DNA of 64,000 nt from Ambrosia x helenae (GCA_030844895.1 JAUTDX010000026.1:186001-250000), one strand, 5' to 3'; positions 24,138 through 35,693 are shown, counted from the first letter of the stretch. Numbers and translations are program-made. The notes: generated from the letters alone by a model not told the origin.

Positions 24138-25245
24138 GTTAGGATAAGTGGAGATCTGAAATGTTTGAAGTTTGGACATGCCCTAATACAAGTTGGCTCA
24201 AGGGTTGTCCTTAGAAGATCCACACGATGCATGTGGTTGTTCGAGGGCTAGCAATCACGTCCCCTTATTGAAATGGTTCAAAAGTTAAGTTATCCCGCAA
24301 ATGTATTAGGAGAACGACTACAACTCCTGACTAGTGATACATAGGAAAATGTAAGTAGTTTTTACGTTGAACAATTTTCCCTTTTTTAATTTTTGAAGTC
24401 TTCTGTATAAGAACGCATAAGTAATCAGGCACGTCTCACACTATGCATGCATGAATTTATATTAATAGATTGGTGAAAATGTACACATATATTGAGAAGT
24501 TGGCTTGTTTTCGATGTAACGAATATTACTAAATTTAAAAAAAAAAATTAAAGTCTATTAAAGTCGTTTAGTTGTTACTTAGCACGGTGTTTGCTGGCCA
24601 CATTTGTTTCCTTAGTTTTTTCGTCTAGTTGCTACTTCACACGTCGTTTGGGGGTCACATTTAGTCCCTTGGGTTTTTTACCTCCTCGACTTTCTAATAC
24701 ATATCGGTATAAGTCTAAATTCGTCTACATTTTAGTCACGTGAGTCATTTGGTGGAAGAAATTCGTGTTTTTATTTTACGCTTTTCTGGTTTTGGTGATC
24801 ATTCAATTGCTATTTAGCATGGTTTTACACCCCCCCCGTCCTGCAAATGCTGGTAGCACGGTTTTACGGCCCCGCACCTCTGCGTAGGGATTATGACTAG
24901 TTGATTAAATCTGCATATTATATTTATATATCATTATATTAATCTCTTTCGTTGAGTTGCCAACCAAAACATATAAAATAACTATTAGGGAATGTAAGAT
25001 TGAAACCCGCCATGGTGCAACAATAAGACAAGTAAATAAAAGTTTGATATAGCAACACTGAATGCTTGGAGAATAGGGTTTGAGTTTGGATGATACATTG
25101 CTTTTGTAACAATTAACTCGTAAATCACAATCAACACTATATATTTTATTCCATTTTAGATATAAATTAAACAATAGAAAATCAAACATGAGTAGCATGA
25201 ATTCTATGTTACAAAAGTCAACCTCTATTTTAATCACGTAACAAA
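24138..25245. other. GLP 3' intergenic flank, unit C
   Basis: Diverged copy of 13804-14900 with small indels, such as an extra 15-20 bp near 24255 and a C-run at about 24830. No gene recognised. Confidence 0.55.
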
Positions 25246-26001
25246 TCAGAATTTTGATTGAATTTGTTGAACGACCTTGATATCAACTTGAAAGGCCTTT
25301 GCAAGAATATCTCCAGCGATATCAGGGTTTGATCCAAACACAGCATTTGCAATGGTAATGACACCTGGATTTTGACTGCTCAAAGCAGCAATTGCAAGAG
25401 CATAGCCATTTCCTACGTTTTGCTGGAAGTGAATCAGACCTTTTGGGAACACGAAAACATCACCCTTCTGAAGTAGTTTTGTGATGAGACGGTTTTCAGG
25501 GTTGGATGTGACAAAACCGACTAGAATACTTCCTTCAATGACAGTCAAAATTTCTGTGGCTCGAGGATGCGTGTGTGGAGGATTAATGCCCCATGGAGCG
25601 AAATCAATACGAGCCATGGAAATACCTAAAGTGTTGAGTCCTGCCAACTCTGCTACAGTCACAGCGGTCACATTAGACCCAACGTCATTCGTTGTGTTTC
25701 CCATTAGGTGGAGCCCTCTAAAGAGAAAATCATCTGCTTGCACAAGCTTCGCATCTTTGCAAACCACACCATTCACGAAAACTGGAAAAACGAAAATAGG
25801 AACCTTATAAGGGACATCAATAAATGTTACCTATAATTATATCATGAATGTTTGTTGGAGCATTTATGGAAAAACTTCAAGAATCGTACCTGAGCTATCT
25901 GGATCAGCCACACAGAAATCCTGGAGTGGACTAGGGTCCGAAGCTAAAGCAAGCGAACAAGCAACCAACAAGAGACCGGACACAAGCAAATGTGACTTCA
26001 T
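25246..26001 (-). CDS. Germin-like protein, intact copy C
   Basis: Exons 25890-26001 (ATG at 26001) and 25246-25781 flank a 108-bp GT-AG intron and encode 215 residues. The protein differs from copy B at three positions I can see: residue 37 Ala to Ser, 79 Ser to Thr and 191 Gly to Asp. Signal peptide, the Cys30/Cys45 pair, both cupin boxes and all four metal ligands (His107, His109, Glu114, His155) are kept. Together with the TATA box at 26084-26090 this indicates a functional apoplastic germin-like protein. Few replacements despite more change in the neighbouring copia copy suggest constraint, which is inference without a counted rate. Confidence 0.93.
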
Positions 26002-26083
26002 TTCTGAGAAGTGAACACCTATTCCTCAATAAACTTTGCTAGCTCAAGAAATCTATGCAATAAGCTACGTAACTTGTACATGT

Positions 26084-26090
26084 TTTTATA
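26084..26090 (-). promoter_or_regulatory. TATA box of GLP copy C
   Basis: TATAAAA on the minus strand, 83 bp before the ATG, in the same context as in copies B and D. Confidence 0.65.
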
Positions 26091-26505
26091 GTAACTTTGG
26101 GGATAAAGCAAGGATATGTTGTTATCCCACTTATAAAAAAAAACATGTGGAAAGAGTAAAACCATGATAAAGTCATCAGATAGAAAACTTGTCCTTAATT
26201 TAAAACCTTTGTTCGATTCAAAATTAGATAAAAGTCAGGATCTTGTAGGTATGATCGGTTCTATCATTCTCATAAAACTAGTTTAAGAATTGGTACAGTG
26301 TTCGTAATGATACATTGATTTGGTCCAGTCATAAACATATTTCACATTAGTTTAGTCTATTTTTTATTTAATCGATCTAGATTAAAAAATCTAGATAACC
26401 TCGGCTTGAATAATATAGTGGTTGGTTGAAATACGTTGCTACAAGGATCCAAAACTTGAAGGAGTCCTAAGTTGAACGGCTACCCTTTGAACGCTTTAAC
26501 CATTA

Positions 26506-27162
26506 TCTATATCTATATCTATACAATATTATAAAGCATTTACCAATGACTTCTTAAAATTTAAGAGGTACAAGTTTGATTTCTTATGATACAATACACA
26601 ATGCATATAATAACTACATTTTGAGGGTAAAATTGTCTTTTAAACACTATATTTAATCAAAAGGTAATCAAGAGTCATGAGATGTTTATGAGACCTCATG
26701 ACATTTAATTCAACAATTATTTTAAACACATTAGATAGAACACATATAAAAACTAATTTATAATACTACATGTTTTATTATAATCTTTTACATATAATTA
26801 GGTACTTTATAAAAATTAAAGTTTTTATAAACATGATAATACTATATAGAAATCGAGAAAAATCAATAATGAAAGTCGTGTTTTTTAATCATGAGATAAC
26901 GATTTGAATTCTAAAATTACTACATATGGCTAATCTAATCTAAAGATTATTGAGAACCATTCGGACCGATGTTCATAACCGATTAGCCAAACGGGAACAA
27001 ATGAATAATTGAAACAATCGGTTTTTGAAATATCTTAATCGCAAGTTTTGGTTTTGGTTATGGCTCAAAACCGAAGTGAACCGAACAACAGCTTATACAC
27101 ACCCTTAAAATCACCAATTAGAGTGTTGTGGTCTCCGCCGCAACGCGCGGGCACCATACTAG
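26506..27162 (+). mobile_element. Short non-autonomous Helitron
   Basis: Begins TCTATATC after an A and ends CTAG before a T, the Helitron A^T insertion rule. A GC-rich potential hairpin (CCGC...GCGG, 27136-27151) lies just upstream of the 3' end. The homologous position upstream of GLP copy B reads straight through without these 657 bp, giving an empty site. No Rep/helicase coding is present. Confidence 0.8.
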
Positions 27163-27705
27163 TATATAATAGTTCAAACCATGTTTAAATGATTTTAAAA
27201 GGAACGTAACGAGCGAGTTATATATACCTAGTCATATCAAATTTTTGGTATATGAAATCTGGTTATTATAAACGAACAAACGTCTACGGTCTACCCTTTG
27301 AACGCTTTAACCGCAAACTTATATTTGTAATTGATCTCATTTAACTTTTTAATCCTAATACCACTTTATGTTTTGCCCTTCAAAAAAAATAGCACTTTAT
27401 GTTTTAATGACTAAAGTACATAAATCCATGTTTTTTTTTTTTTAAATTTATCCTATTTTTTTGTAGCAAGTTGTTTCTAACTTCTCAAATAGTCAAATAT
27501 CATCATACATGTAACATTTCACTTCTGAGTTTAAATAATATATCTTGGATTTTGGTCATTGACCATCGTTGTGGTTGTTCTAAGACAAGGGCAAAGTGTG
27601 AGCCTTGTCATGTAGCGCCACTTAGACTATATGGGCTTTTGCCTTCCTGATCATAAAAAATTTATGGGCCTACGGTGTGTTGTTGGGCAAGGGCACAGCC
27701 CAAAA

Positions 27706-28380
27706 TAGAGGTGCACAAAAAAAACCGGAACCGGAATTGAAACCGAAAAAAAAAACGAAACTGGTATACCCGGAACCGTACCCGACCCTACCCGTCGGGT
27801 ACGCATAGGGTATACATTTCTATGTAAAAAAACCGGACCCGGAACCGGACCCGATTTATACCCGGTTGTACTCGGTTTTTTTAAATACCCGGAACCGGAT
27901 TTTTCGAATACCCGGCACCGGGTTTTCCAAATACCCGAAACCGGGTTTTTTGAATACTCAAAAAGTATGTGTCAAGCGAAGTAACTATTTGGCATTTTGA
28001 TGTTGAGGCGGAACCGGGTATTAAAAATCCATAATCGGGTTTTCCGAATACTCAAAAAGTATACTCAAATAAATATATAGCCGCGTTGTAATCATCTAAA
28101 TCGCACTACCCTTCGACGTGATTGTATAAAAAAAATCAATACCCGATATACCCGGGTTTTTTAAATACCCAGTGTAACCGGTTTTTTTTTCAATACCTGA
28201 TATACACGAAACCGGTTCCATACCCGGAACCGGGTATTGAAAAAACCGGAACCGGTATACCGGGTATGGTTTTTTATGCTAGGAACCGGAACTGGAACCG
28301 GTTCTTTCAATACCCGGACAAAGTAATACCTGACCATACCCGGAACCGGGTATTAAAAAAATCCGATTTATGCACCTCTA
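27706..28380. mobile_element. hAT-type MITE made of CCGGAACCGG repeats
   Basis: Terminal inverted repeats TAGAGGTGCA/TGCACCTCTA are flanked by a perfect 8-bp duplication GCCCAAAA (27698-27705 and 28381-28388), diagnostic of hAT-like transposition. The interior consists of many forward and inverted copies of ACCCGGAACCGG-like oligomers. The 104-codon frame at 28122 is low-complexity and not a gene. Confidence 0.88.
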
Positions 28381-28388
28381 GCCCAAAA

Positions 28389-28569
28389 TACCAAATTGGT
28401 CAATGGGTGTTCAGGAGGTTGGTCAAAGGGTTATGACGATGGAACATTTGTTGTGAAAGGGGGCAATGTCCTGGCTACGAAAGGCATGGGATAGTGTTTG
28501 GGGCGTGGAAGAACGCCCACCACTCTTCTTCATGGCCCGCACTAAGTAGTCTAAGGAAATGATTGATAT
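28389..28569. other. Spacer between two MITEs
   Basis: About 180 bp without a recognised gene. A short inverted repeat (GGGCGT...ACGCCC, near 28500-28520) suggests a further small mobile remnant, unassigned. Confidence 0.3.
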
Positions 28570-28577
28570 ACAATACT

Positions 28578-29367
28578 TAGGGCTGTAAATAAATCAAACG
28601 TTCAGTAAACAATTCGTGAATTGTTTGGTGGGAAGTTCGTTTGTTTTCGTTTGTTTAACAAACAAACAAACGAACATGAACAGAGGTCGCGTTTGTTCAT
28701 TTATGTTCGTGAACGTTCGGTAACGTGTTCGATTATGTTTGTTTATATTTGATAGTTCATTAGGGATTTTAACGTTTTATCTTTAATTTAAGTACTTTAA
28801 ATTTCCCAGTGATATATTATTTAATATATATTAGTGTCTCACATATTAGTATTACTTTAACTATTTTGATTAAATATTATTTTGGGTGGATTATACGAGG
28901 ATTTCAAGTTTTATATAATAACTTTATGTTTTTATGAGACATTATGTGATCAATATTATGTCAAGTATATTTGGGTAATTGGCCGAGTTAGTACATCTTG
29001 GGCACACAATGTTAGTGATAAAATTTTTGGAATTTAATATGTGTTAGTTTGTGCTCGGTTTTGTTCATTAATGCATGTTTGTGTTAGTTAATTTCATTGG
29101 CGTTTGTTTGTGTTCTCTTTAGTCCGATACCTAAATTTAACAAATAAAGAAAAATGAAGACGAACAAGTTCATTTCCTTAACAAACGAACATGAACAAAA
29201 ACCTTGGGCAACTGTTCATGAACAGTTTGCGAACACGTTATTTCCTTAACAAACAAGCACGAACAAAAAATCACGTTTGATAAGTGTTCATAAACAGTCC
29301 GTGAACATATTATTTCCTTAACAAACGAACACGAACAAGGCCATGTTAGTAATCATTTACAGCCCTA
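28578..29367. mobile_element. hAT-type MITE with AACAAACGAACA repeats
   Basis: Perfect 13-bp inverted ends TAGGGCTGTAAAT / ATTTACAGCCCTA. The 8-bp flanks ACAATACT (28570-28577) and ACAACACT (29368-29375) agree at seven of eight bases. Subterminal zones carry many copies of GAACATGAACA-like motifs in both directions. No transposase. Confidence 0.85.
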
Positions 29368-29423
29368 ACAACACTTATTTATCCCTTTGTGTTTTTGAAA
29401 TAAATCTTTCTGTGTGTGTTAGC

Positions 29424-29570
29424 ATATGCTTTCCAGTGAGGCAGTGAGTGCTATTCATCCTTGTCATCTTTATGCAAATTCACTCGACATTTAATTGTTA
29501 AAGTCGTCTCCTTCGATGGAAGTCACACGTATAACCATTTATATCTTACCATTGCTTAGGGTCGTCACCA
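29424..29570. repeat. Paralogous flank, empty site of the gypsy insertion
   Basis: The sequence around AGCATATGCTTTCCAG is contiguous here. The same sequence at the window start is split after AGCATATG by the 7.1-kb gypsy element. Similarity continues through the CACACGTATAA region to about 29558 and then stops. This is a remnant of the GLP unit to which copy D belonged. Confidence 0.75.
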
Positions 29571-29856
29571 AGAATCACTAAAAATTCTGACGCCTAGAGC
29601 GAGAAAAAAATTAGGCCCCAAAATATGAATAGAATAACTCCTGTCTAGATGGTCAAATACTCGAATGAATTTTAAAGATTTATCCATATTCTATCTAAAA
29701 CTTAAAAGCAAAATTAAAAACACATCGCCAAAATCAGATTTCAGAACCTAAAGTTCAATAAAAAAATCAAAAATTAAAACACGTAATTCTGAAAATGTGA
29801 AAAGTTTTTATCGCTTTAATTATTTAAATTGTATACATTCATGCCTTTCACTATTA

Positions 29857-30851
29857 CTAGTGGGTTTACCCGTGCATTGCAGCGGGATTCACAAATGGGT
29901 TGCAATACAACATTATGATACTTAGGTTTTTTGCCGTAAGTTATGCAAAAAGAATAGAAATGTGCACACTATGTTTTAACAAGTATTCGTAGAAAGAAAA
30001 GAAAAGAAATGTGCACTGCCACTTACAACTGATTACAGTTCACCACAAAAACCATGTACTTACTATTGATCAAATCGTAATAAACCAAAGGTATGTCACT
30101 GTAACATACAAATATGAACATAAACATCACTCTTGTGTAAGCTGTCCGGTCATTGCATATCTACATAACTGTGTCATTGAAGACACATTGCTAAATGATA
30201 AAGTTCATTTACATGACAAAAGCATGTAGTAATAATAATATGATATTGTATACACTATCATATGAATGTCACTGGTCATTTAAAATTAAAAGTTGTGATT
30301 TCTAAGTTTGTAATAGACTTGCCCAACCTGACCCAGCAGCTAAAAAGTTGCCCAATATAACCAATGAGACGAACCATCCCGTCCACTTTGTCGTTGGGTA
30401 GACGCATATATATGAAAAGGGTTTATAATATAAGTATTATTATGGCACACGATAGCTAAAATTCCCAAAACACGAGTAGAATGCAAGTGTGCAGCCATAT
30501 CAGGGTGATTGTTTTGAATAGTTGAACATCGGCAATCTTGGCTCTTAAATCCTCAAATATCAACACGTACATTGCTAGACTTAATATCTATGAATTATTT
30601 AAGGATGGACCTTGTCATTCAAATAATCTAATCCCTTTGCCGCATCAACAAAAATCTTTAACCGTTGCACCCAATCAAGCACGGACTCCAGTTGTGCTCC
30701 TTACAGACCCTTCCTACCTGAATGTATATATGCATATTATATAAATTTTAAACCCCACACCAATTATATTTCAACTTATATATCCGTTAATTTAAAAACG
30801 AAAACAAAAGTGCAAACAAGTGTTCATGTAATGCAATATGTCATATATAGA
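29857..30851 (-). mobile_element. Possible Helitron, minus strand
   Basis: On the minus strand the sequence ends ...CCACTAG followed by T, preceded by a CCCG...CGGG hairpin (about 29870-29886), a typical Helitron 3' end. A plausible 5' end TCTATATATG preceded by A lies at 30851-30852. The right boundary was picked by pattern only, and no empty site is seen. Two short frames inside (30011, 30538) have no recognisable product. Confidence 0.45.
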
Positions 30852-31638
30852 TCCCGTGGTTGCAAATTCATAAGCCAAGACATGTGTATTTCCTTCCACA
30901 CATCTCAACCAGATTTTGTGCTTCAATGTTGAGACCATAACAATCTTGAACAGGATAACAATCGTTATAAAGAAAAGAAAAGGATAACCTCAATTTGAAT
31001 AGAAATAAATATACATATATGAGCAAATAGCCAAGTCATAGTTATGCTTTATTATGGGTCAAACGACGTATCTGTCCCTTGCATCCTGGCAAAAAGTGAA
31101 CCCATTGCGCATAGGGTGCACACTAAGTACTATTAATTAATGTGTCAATTACAATAAAAGAAGTTATAGGGTCAGCCTCTAGCTACATATCCCAATACCT
31201 TTCAAATGAATGGTAATTACTTACAGCTCGAAAGTTACACACTGTTAGATAATCCTTCAATTATAGGGTTGACTTCTAGCTACATATCTCCAGCCCCCAC
31301 TCCTCCAGCTAAGGCTCCAGTTAGGATGTTTCCACAATTCCACCTAAAAATTTGAACATTTAAGGACCGTTCGGATATGTATTTGCAAAAGTGATATTGT
31401 TATATTAAATACCCAAAATCAAATAATCAGATAATAACTTGGAAAAGCACATCCAAACACCCTCATAAAGCTAATAGTGGATTTTTTTCTTAGTGAGATT
31501 ATATGAACTGGAGATAAGATTTTGGGAGACTTTATGCTCGTTAGAATTGTTTAGTTAAACAGAACACATCGATCTTGTATGAATATAATCAATACTTTGT
31601 AGTGACACCAATATATGTGTTAACAAACCATTAGAAAC
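30852..31638. other. Unassigned spacer
   Basis: AT-rich intergenic DNA. A phrase near TTCTAGCTACATATC recurs about 95 bp apart (near 31178 and 31276). No gene recognised. Confidence 0.3.
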
Positions 31639-32308
31639 TAAGGTGCTGTTTGTTTTTTCTGCAGGAAAGGTCTGTAGTCTGCGGACCACATCTGCAGACA
31701 TCTGCAGGAGAAGAGGTGGACCAAAGGTATGCAGTCTGCAAGAAAAGACTGTTTGTTTATTAACGTCTGCAGGCTGCTGAAATAAACTGATTTTTTACAA
31801 TAGTCTGGTGGTGGACCGTGGTGATGGTGGACCATGGTGGTGGTGGACGGTGGTGGTAGACGGTGATGGTGGACTGTGGCGGTGGTGGGCGGTGGTGGGT
31901 GGTGGTGATGGACCGTAGTGGTGGTGGACCGTGGTGGTGGTGGTGGTGGACCATGGTGGTGGTTGTGGTGGACCGTGGTAGTGGTGGACGGTGGTGGTGG
32001 TGGGTGCTCGACGGTGGTGGTGGTGGACAATGGTGGTGGTTGTGGTGGACCGTGGTAGTGGTGGACGGTGGTGGTGGTGGGTGCTCGACGGTGGTGGTGG
32101 TGGTGGGTGGTGGTTGGTGAGGAGAAGAAAAGAGGAGAAGACCTTTGAAGACCATGAAATAAGTCATCACCAAGACGAGGTCAGGAAGACCTTTCTGAGT
32201 GAAAGGTCTTCCAAAAAACAAAAAATCTGCAGACCCCAAACGTCTGCGCACGTCTGCGCAGACAAAAGAGATCAGAAGTGTTTCTGAGCAAAAAACATAC
32301 AGCCCCTA
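31639..32308. mobile_element. Probable MITE with CTGCAGA repeats and a TGG minisatellite
   Basis: Ends are imperfect inverted repeats: TAAGGTGCTGTTTGTTTTTT on the left, and the complement of AAAAAACATACAGCCCCTA on the right. Inside each end are clustered TCTGCAGA/GTCTGC motifs. The centre (about 31800-32110) is a TGG/GGTGGACCG minisatellite that creates long His/Pro- or Trp/Val-rich frames on both strands; these are not genes. I could not find a clear target duplication. Confidence 0.55.
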
Positions 32309-32633
32309 AATGATTTATTAATTAACTTCTTTTCACAACCTTTGGCGGTGGCCACTCATGGTAGAAGTTTGACATTAGGTTTGCCTTAAATAAAAAAACT
32401 CTTTCTGAGTTGATTCAGGTTTGCTTCCTTAATTTTCTTCATTTTTAACAAAAATATGAACTTCATACTGAAATAGATGAAAAAAAATTAACTGATTATA
32501 AAGGTCATAGAAATTTTACCTTGGTTCTTGCCTCCTATTGAATTCTCTACCTCTAACGCTTATTGTTTCTCTAATTTGGAATAAAACTAAAGCAAAAATG
32601 AACTAATATGTGTGTGTGTGTGTGTGTATAGAG
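32309..32633. other. Unassigned spacer with TG microsatellite
   Basis: Non-coding sequence ending in a TG dinucleotide run (about 32609-32627). No gene seen. Confidence 0.3.
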
Positions 32634-33273
32634 TAGGGATGGCAATCAAACCCGAACCCGATGGGTAAACCCGAAACCCGACACATTTGGGACGAGTTTG
32701 GGTCGGGTAATCGGGTATGGGTCCGGGTATGGGATTAGTTTTTATTTTTTTCGCAGGTTTAGGACGGGTTTGGGATTTGATGATATACCCGTTTACCCGA
32801 TAACGTATACCCATATACCCATTTACCCGATTAGATACCCAATATAATTTCTAATATATCTTTTTAAATATGTATGCATAATATATCTAATTGTCCATCT
32901 AGATTGTCATCTTGTGCTAAAAATTATAAAAAATTAGTATATAGTATTTGTTATCTATGTCTTTGAGTGTTTTTATATGATTTAATTATTTTATATTTAT
33001 ACATTGTAATCATTTTGATATATATTTAATAATGTTAAATGTAATTGGTTAATAGTTACCTAATAGATATCCGTCGGGTTTTTGGTCAGATATATTCAAT
33101 GGATAAGTTTTAAAAATTAATGGGTTTACCCGAAACCCGCGGGTATACCCGATGGGTAATTACCCGACACAAACCCGACGGGTTTTGGGTCGGGTTTGGG
33201 ACAAGCATACCTAACCGGGTATGGGGCTGGGATTACCTAAACTCGTCCCAAACCCGACCCATTGCCATCCCTA
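32634..33273. mobile_element. hAT-like MITE with AACCCGAACCCG repeats
   Basis: Perfect 13-bp inverted ends TAGGGATGGCAAT / ATTGCCATCCCTA, with GGGTAAACCCG- and GGGTCGGG-type subterminal motifs at both ends and an AT-rich middle. The flanks are microsatellites (TG on the left, TA/GA on the right) and the 8-bp duplication is not recognisable. Confidence 0.75.
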
Positions 33274-33276
<3 letters not shown>

Positions 33277-33357
<81 letters not shown>

Positions 33358-33374
33358 AGGGAGGGGGGAGTTGG
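33277..33374. repeat. Compound TA/GA/GGGA microsatellite
   Basis: A run of TA dinucleotides passes into GA and then GGGA repeats. Apparent frames through it are simple-sequence artefacts. Confidence 0.9.
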
Positions 33375-33689
33375 CATCCTTATAACATCTTTAAGAGATG
33401 TTAATAGGCCAAAAGATGTTAGCGTACAAGTTGAAATTGGTCGGTCAAGTAGATTAGAAACATTTTTGTTAATAATTGGTGTAACATATATGATTTTGTA
33501 CTTTTGTTCATTAAGAAAAATACACTTTTGAGCTTTTTTTTTTACTATTTCCAAATTAATTATCATCTACAAGTTTGTAATCCAAGACAATGATCGATTA
33601 GACATTTTTTTGGTAATTGGTGTACGTTTCACTGGTGAAGATGTCATTTTACTTATTAATGTCATTTCATGTGCATAATTAGACATTTT

Positions 33690-33976
33690 GCACACAATAT
33701 ACCCCCTCCCCCAGTCTAGTGAAGCATGAGTTATTCAGAAAACTCAACAAAAAAGAAAACTCCGGGGATGTGAGCCCCGTGGGAGTATTTCCTGGGGTGG
33801 AGAAAGGAGTAGACCTGTGTAACGAGGCCTGATTAGTATTTGGCGTCTCACCGATGTTGTGAGGTGCTTGATTCACCTCTTACGGAGACTCGTGGTCGAA
33901 CATTTCGAGGAGTTGGAACTACACAACTAGTTTATGAAAAGAATTCAACGGCGTAGCCCCACGGTGGGCGCCAACT
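33690..33976 (-). pseudogene. Leader and gag N-terminus of an LTR element, truncated
   Basis: On the minus strand, directly inside the LTR at 33977, is a TTGGCGCCCACC sequence in the position of a primer site. After a leader comes a frame (about 33876-33690) rich in Pro, Thr and Asn (APHNIGETPNTNQ, then FSFLLSFLNN). It resembles the N-terminus of Ty3/gypsy gag proteins that begin with such linkers. Homology stops near 33690 with no further gag, pol or second LTR. Family assignment is tentative. Confidence 0.5.
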
Positions 33977-34589
33977 TGTTGCTACAACAAATAAATGTCC
34001 AATGTTAAGAAATAGTCTCATAGAGGTAAACGGGTTAAAGGGTTTTGGCTAACCAAACGCAGGTCGTGGAGTCCTTCTACGTTGTAAACGTAGATGGGAG
34101 ATTCAAGAGTTTTTTGTTTTAGTAATTGTTATTCTGATTCGAAATAAACCCAAAGTCAGAATGTAGATGTTACTGTTTTTAGTTTTTGATAAGTGGAGTT
34201 AAGAGAAGATCATACGTAAAGTATGATCTTGGAGAAGGAATAAAAGAGTGTGTAAGAGACAATCAGGAAGCTAGATTGACTGAGTCTCGAAGAATCTTCT
34301 ATAAGGGGAATAAAAAAACTCTTGATCCAAATTACAACCACGGACTTTCCACTTTAGACTGTGAAGGCTTGAGATCTGCGGGTAATAGAGTGTCTTCCAC
34401 ACGTGGTGGCTGTGGCCAGCTGTTGGAGTCAACCAGACAACCAAGAAAGTTGTGACAAGACAGATCACTGGTCTTGCTTCTTTTGCTGATGACAGATATC
34501 ACTTTACAATCCTTTTTAGCTTTCAACCTTTAAAGCAAGTTTTGTTAAGTAATTAGTTTTTTAGCCTTAAACTACCCACATCATCAACA
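33977..34589 (-). repeat. LTR inserted in GLP copy D
   Basis: Bounded by TGTTG (33977) and CAACA (34585-34589), proper LTR-type inverted ends. Immediately beyond the right end the sequence is GLP exon 2, so the element interrupts that gene. With primer-like sequence on its left it is the 5' LTR of a minus-strand element whose remainder is missing. Confidence 0.6.
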
Positions 34590-34849
34590 AGCTTTGCATC
34601 TTTGCAAACCACCCCATTTACGAGTACTGGGCAAACATAAATATGAAACTTAATTATTACATATGGACATCAATAAATGTTGCCACTGATCATCTCATGA
34701 ATGCTAAAGCATTTATGGAAAATTTTTTACTAACGTACCTGTGCTAGCTGGATCGGCCACACAAAAGTCCTGGAGAGGACTAGGATCCGAAGCCAAAGCA
34801 AGCGAACAAGCAACCAACAAGAGACTAGACACACAAGCAAAGACTTCAT
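34590..34849 (-). pseudogene. Germin-like protein remnant, copy D
   Basis: Exon 1 (34739-34849) and the first 37 bases of exon 2 (34590-34626) are recognisable, with a GT-AG intron of 112 bp. Exon 1 is 111 bp against 112 bp in copies B and C: a loss of three bases and a gain of two in the signal-peptide region give a net frameshift. Exon 2 stops after the codons for KDAKL, where the LTR begins, so both cupin boxes are absent. The upstream TATA box is still present (34942-34948). It is a dead gene marking a fourth unit of the cluster. Confidence 0.9.
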
Positions 34850-34941
34850 TTCTGAGAAGTGAAACTGAAAACCTGTTCCTCAATAAACTTAATTTGCTTG
34901 CTCAAGAGATATATGCAATAAACTACGTTACTTGTACATGT

Positions 34942-34948
34942 TTTTATA
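34942..34948 (-). promoter_or_regulatory. Relic TATA box of GLP copy D
   Basis: Same TATAAAA and flanking sequence as copies B and C. Promoter homology continues to about 35370 and then ends. Confidence 0.5.
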
Positions 34949-35370
34949 GTTAGATTTGGGGATAAAGCAAGGATAAGTTGTTCCCCCGCATATTAAAAAA
35001 ACAAGTGGAAACAGTAAAACCATGATAAAGTCATCAGATAGAAAACTTGTCCTTTAAAACATTTGTTCGATTCAAAATTAGATAAAAGTCAGGATCTTGT
35101 AGGTATGATTCATTCTATCATTCTCATAAAAACTAGTTTATGAATTGGTTGAGTGTTTGTAATGGTGCATTGATTTGGTCCAATCATATACATCTTATAC
35201 ATTAGTTTAGTCTCATTTAATTTTAATCGATCTACCTCGGCTTGAATAATATAGTGGTTGAAATACGTCACTACAAGGAGCCAAAAGTTGAAGGAGTCCT
35301 AAGTTGAACGGCTTATACATAAAAACCCCTTATTTATAATAAGTTCAAACCATGTTTAAATTCTGTTCTA

Positions 35371-35693
35371 TAAACACATACATTTGTGTCTTAAAGCATA
35401 TTATATAAACTTTTAGTTTTACAAAACCTTATTGCAATATGTAAGGATTTGTTTAATATTGTTATGAAAGTTTGTTGAAATTTTGCAAGACTTTGTCAAA
35501 CAATCTATAACTATATACCTTTTAGGATTTATCTATTTTGCAAATTATCAATTTACATTTAATTTCTATAACTATATACCAGTTGTGAAGCTTGAGAATT
35601 CGGACCGGGGGTCGAAAGTAAAACTATTTTTTTTAAAATAGGGGGTCGAAACCATATATACAAAAAAGTTCTATACGTGCTTAGAGAATCAGC
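35371..35693. other. Unassigned spacer
   Basis: AT-rich, no gene recognised. GGGGGTCGAAA-like phrases at about 35606 and 35640 hint at a degraded repeat. Confidence 0.3.

Noticed and set aside
28122..28436. Possible small protein gene at the end of a MITE
   Set aside because: The frame is made of CCGGAACCGG-type repeats and crosses the element border.
31638..32251. Overlapping Pro/His-rich and Trp/Val-rich open frames on both strands
   Set aside because: They arise from a TGG/GGTGGACCG minisatellite inside a MITE; long frames on both strands at once are a simple-sequence artefact.
32634..33273. 8-bp target duplication for this MITE
   Set aside because: The flanking 8-mers GTATAGAG and ATACATAT agree at only about half of positions; the flanks are microsatellites, so no claim is made.
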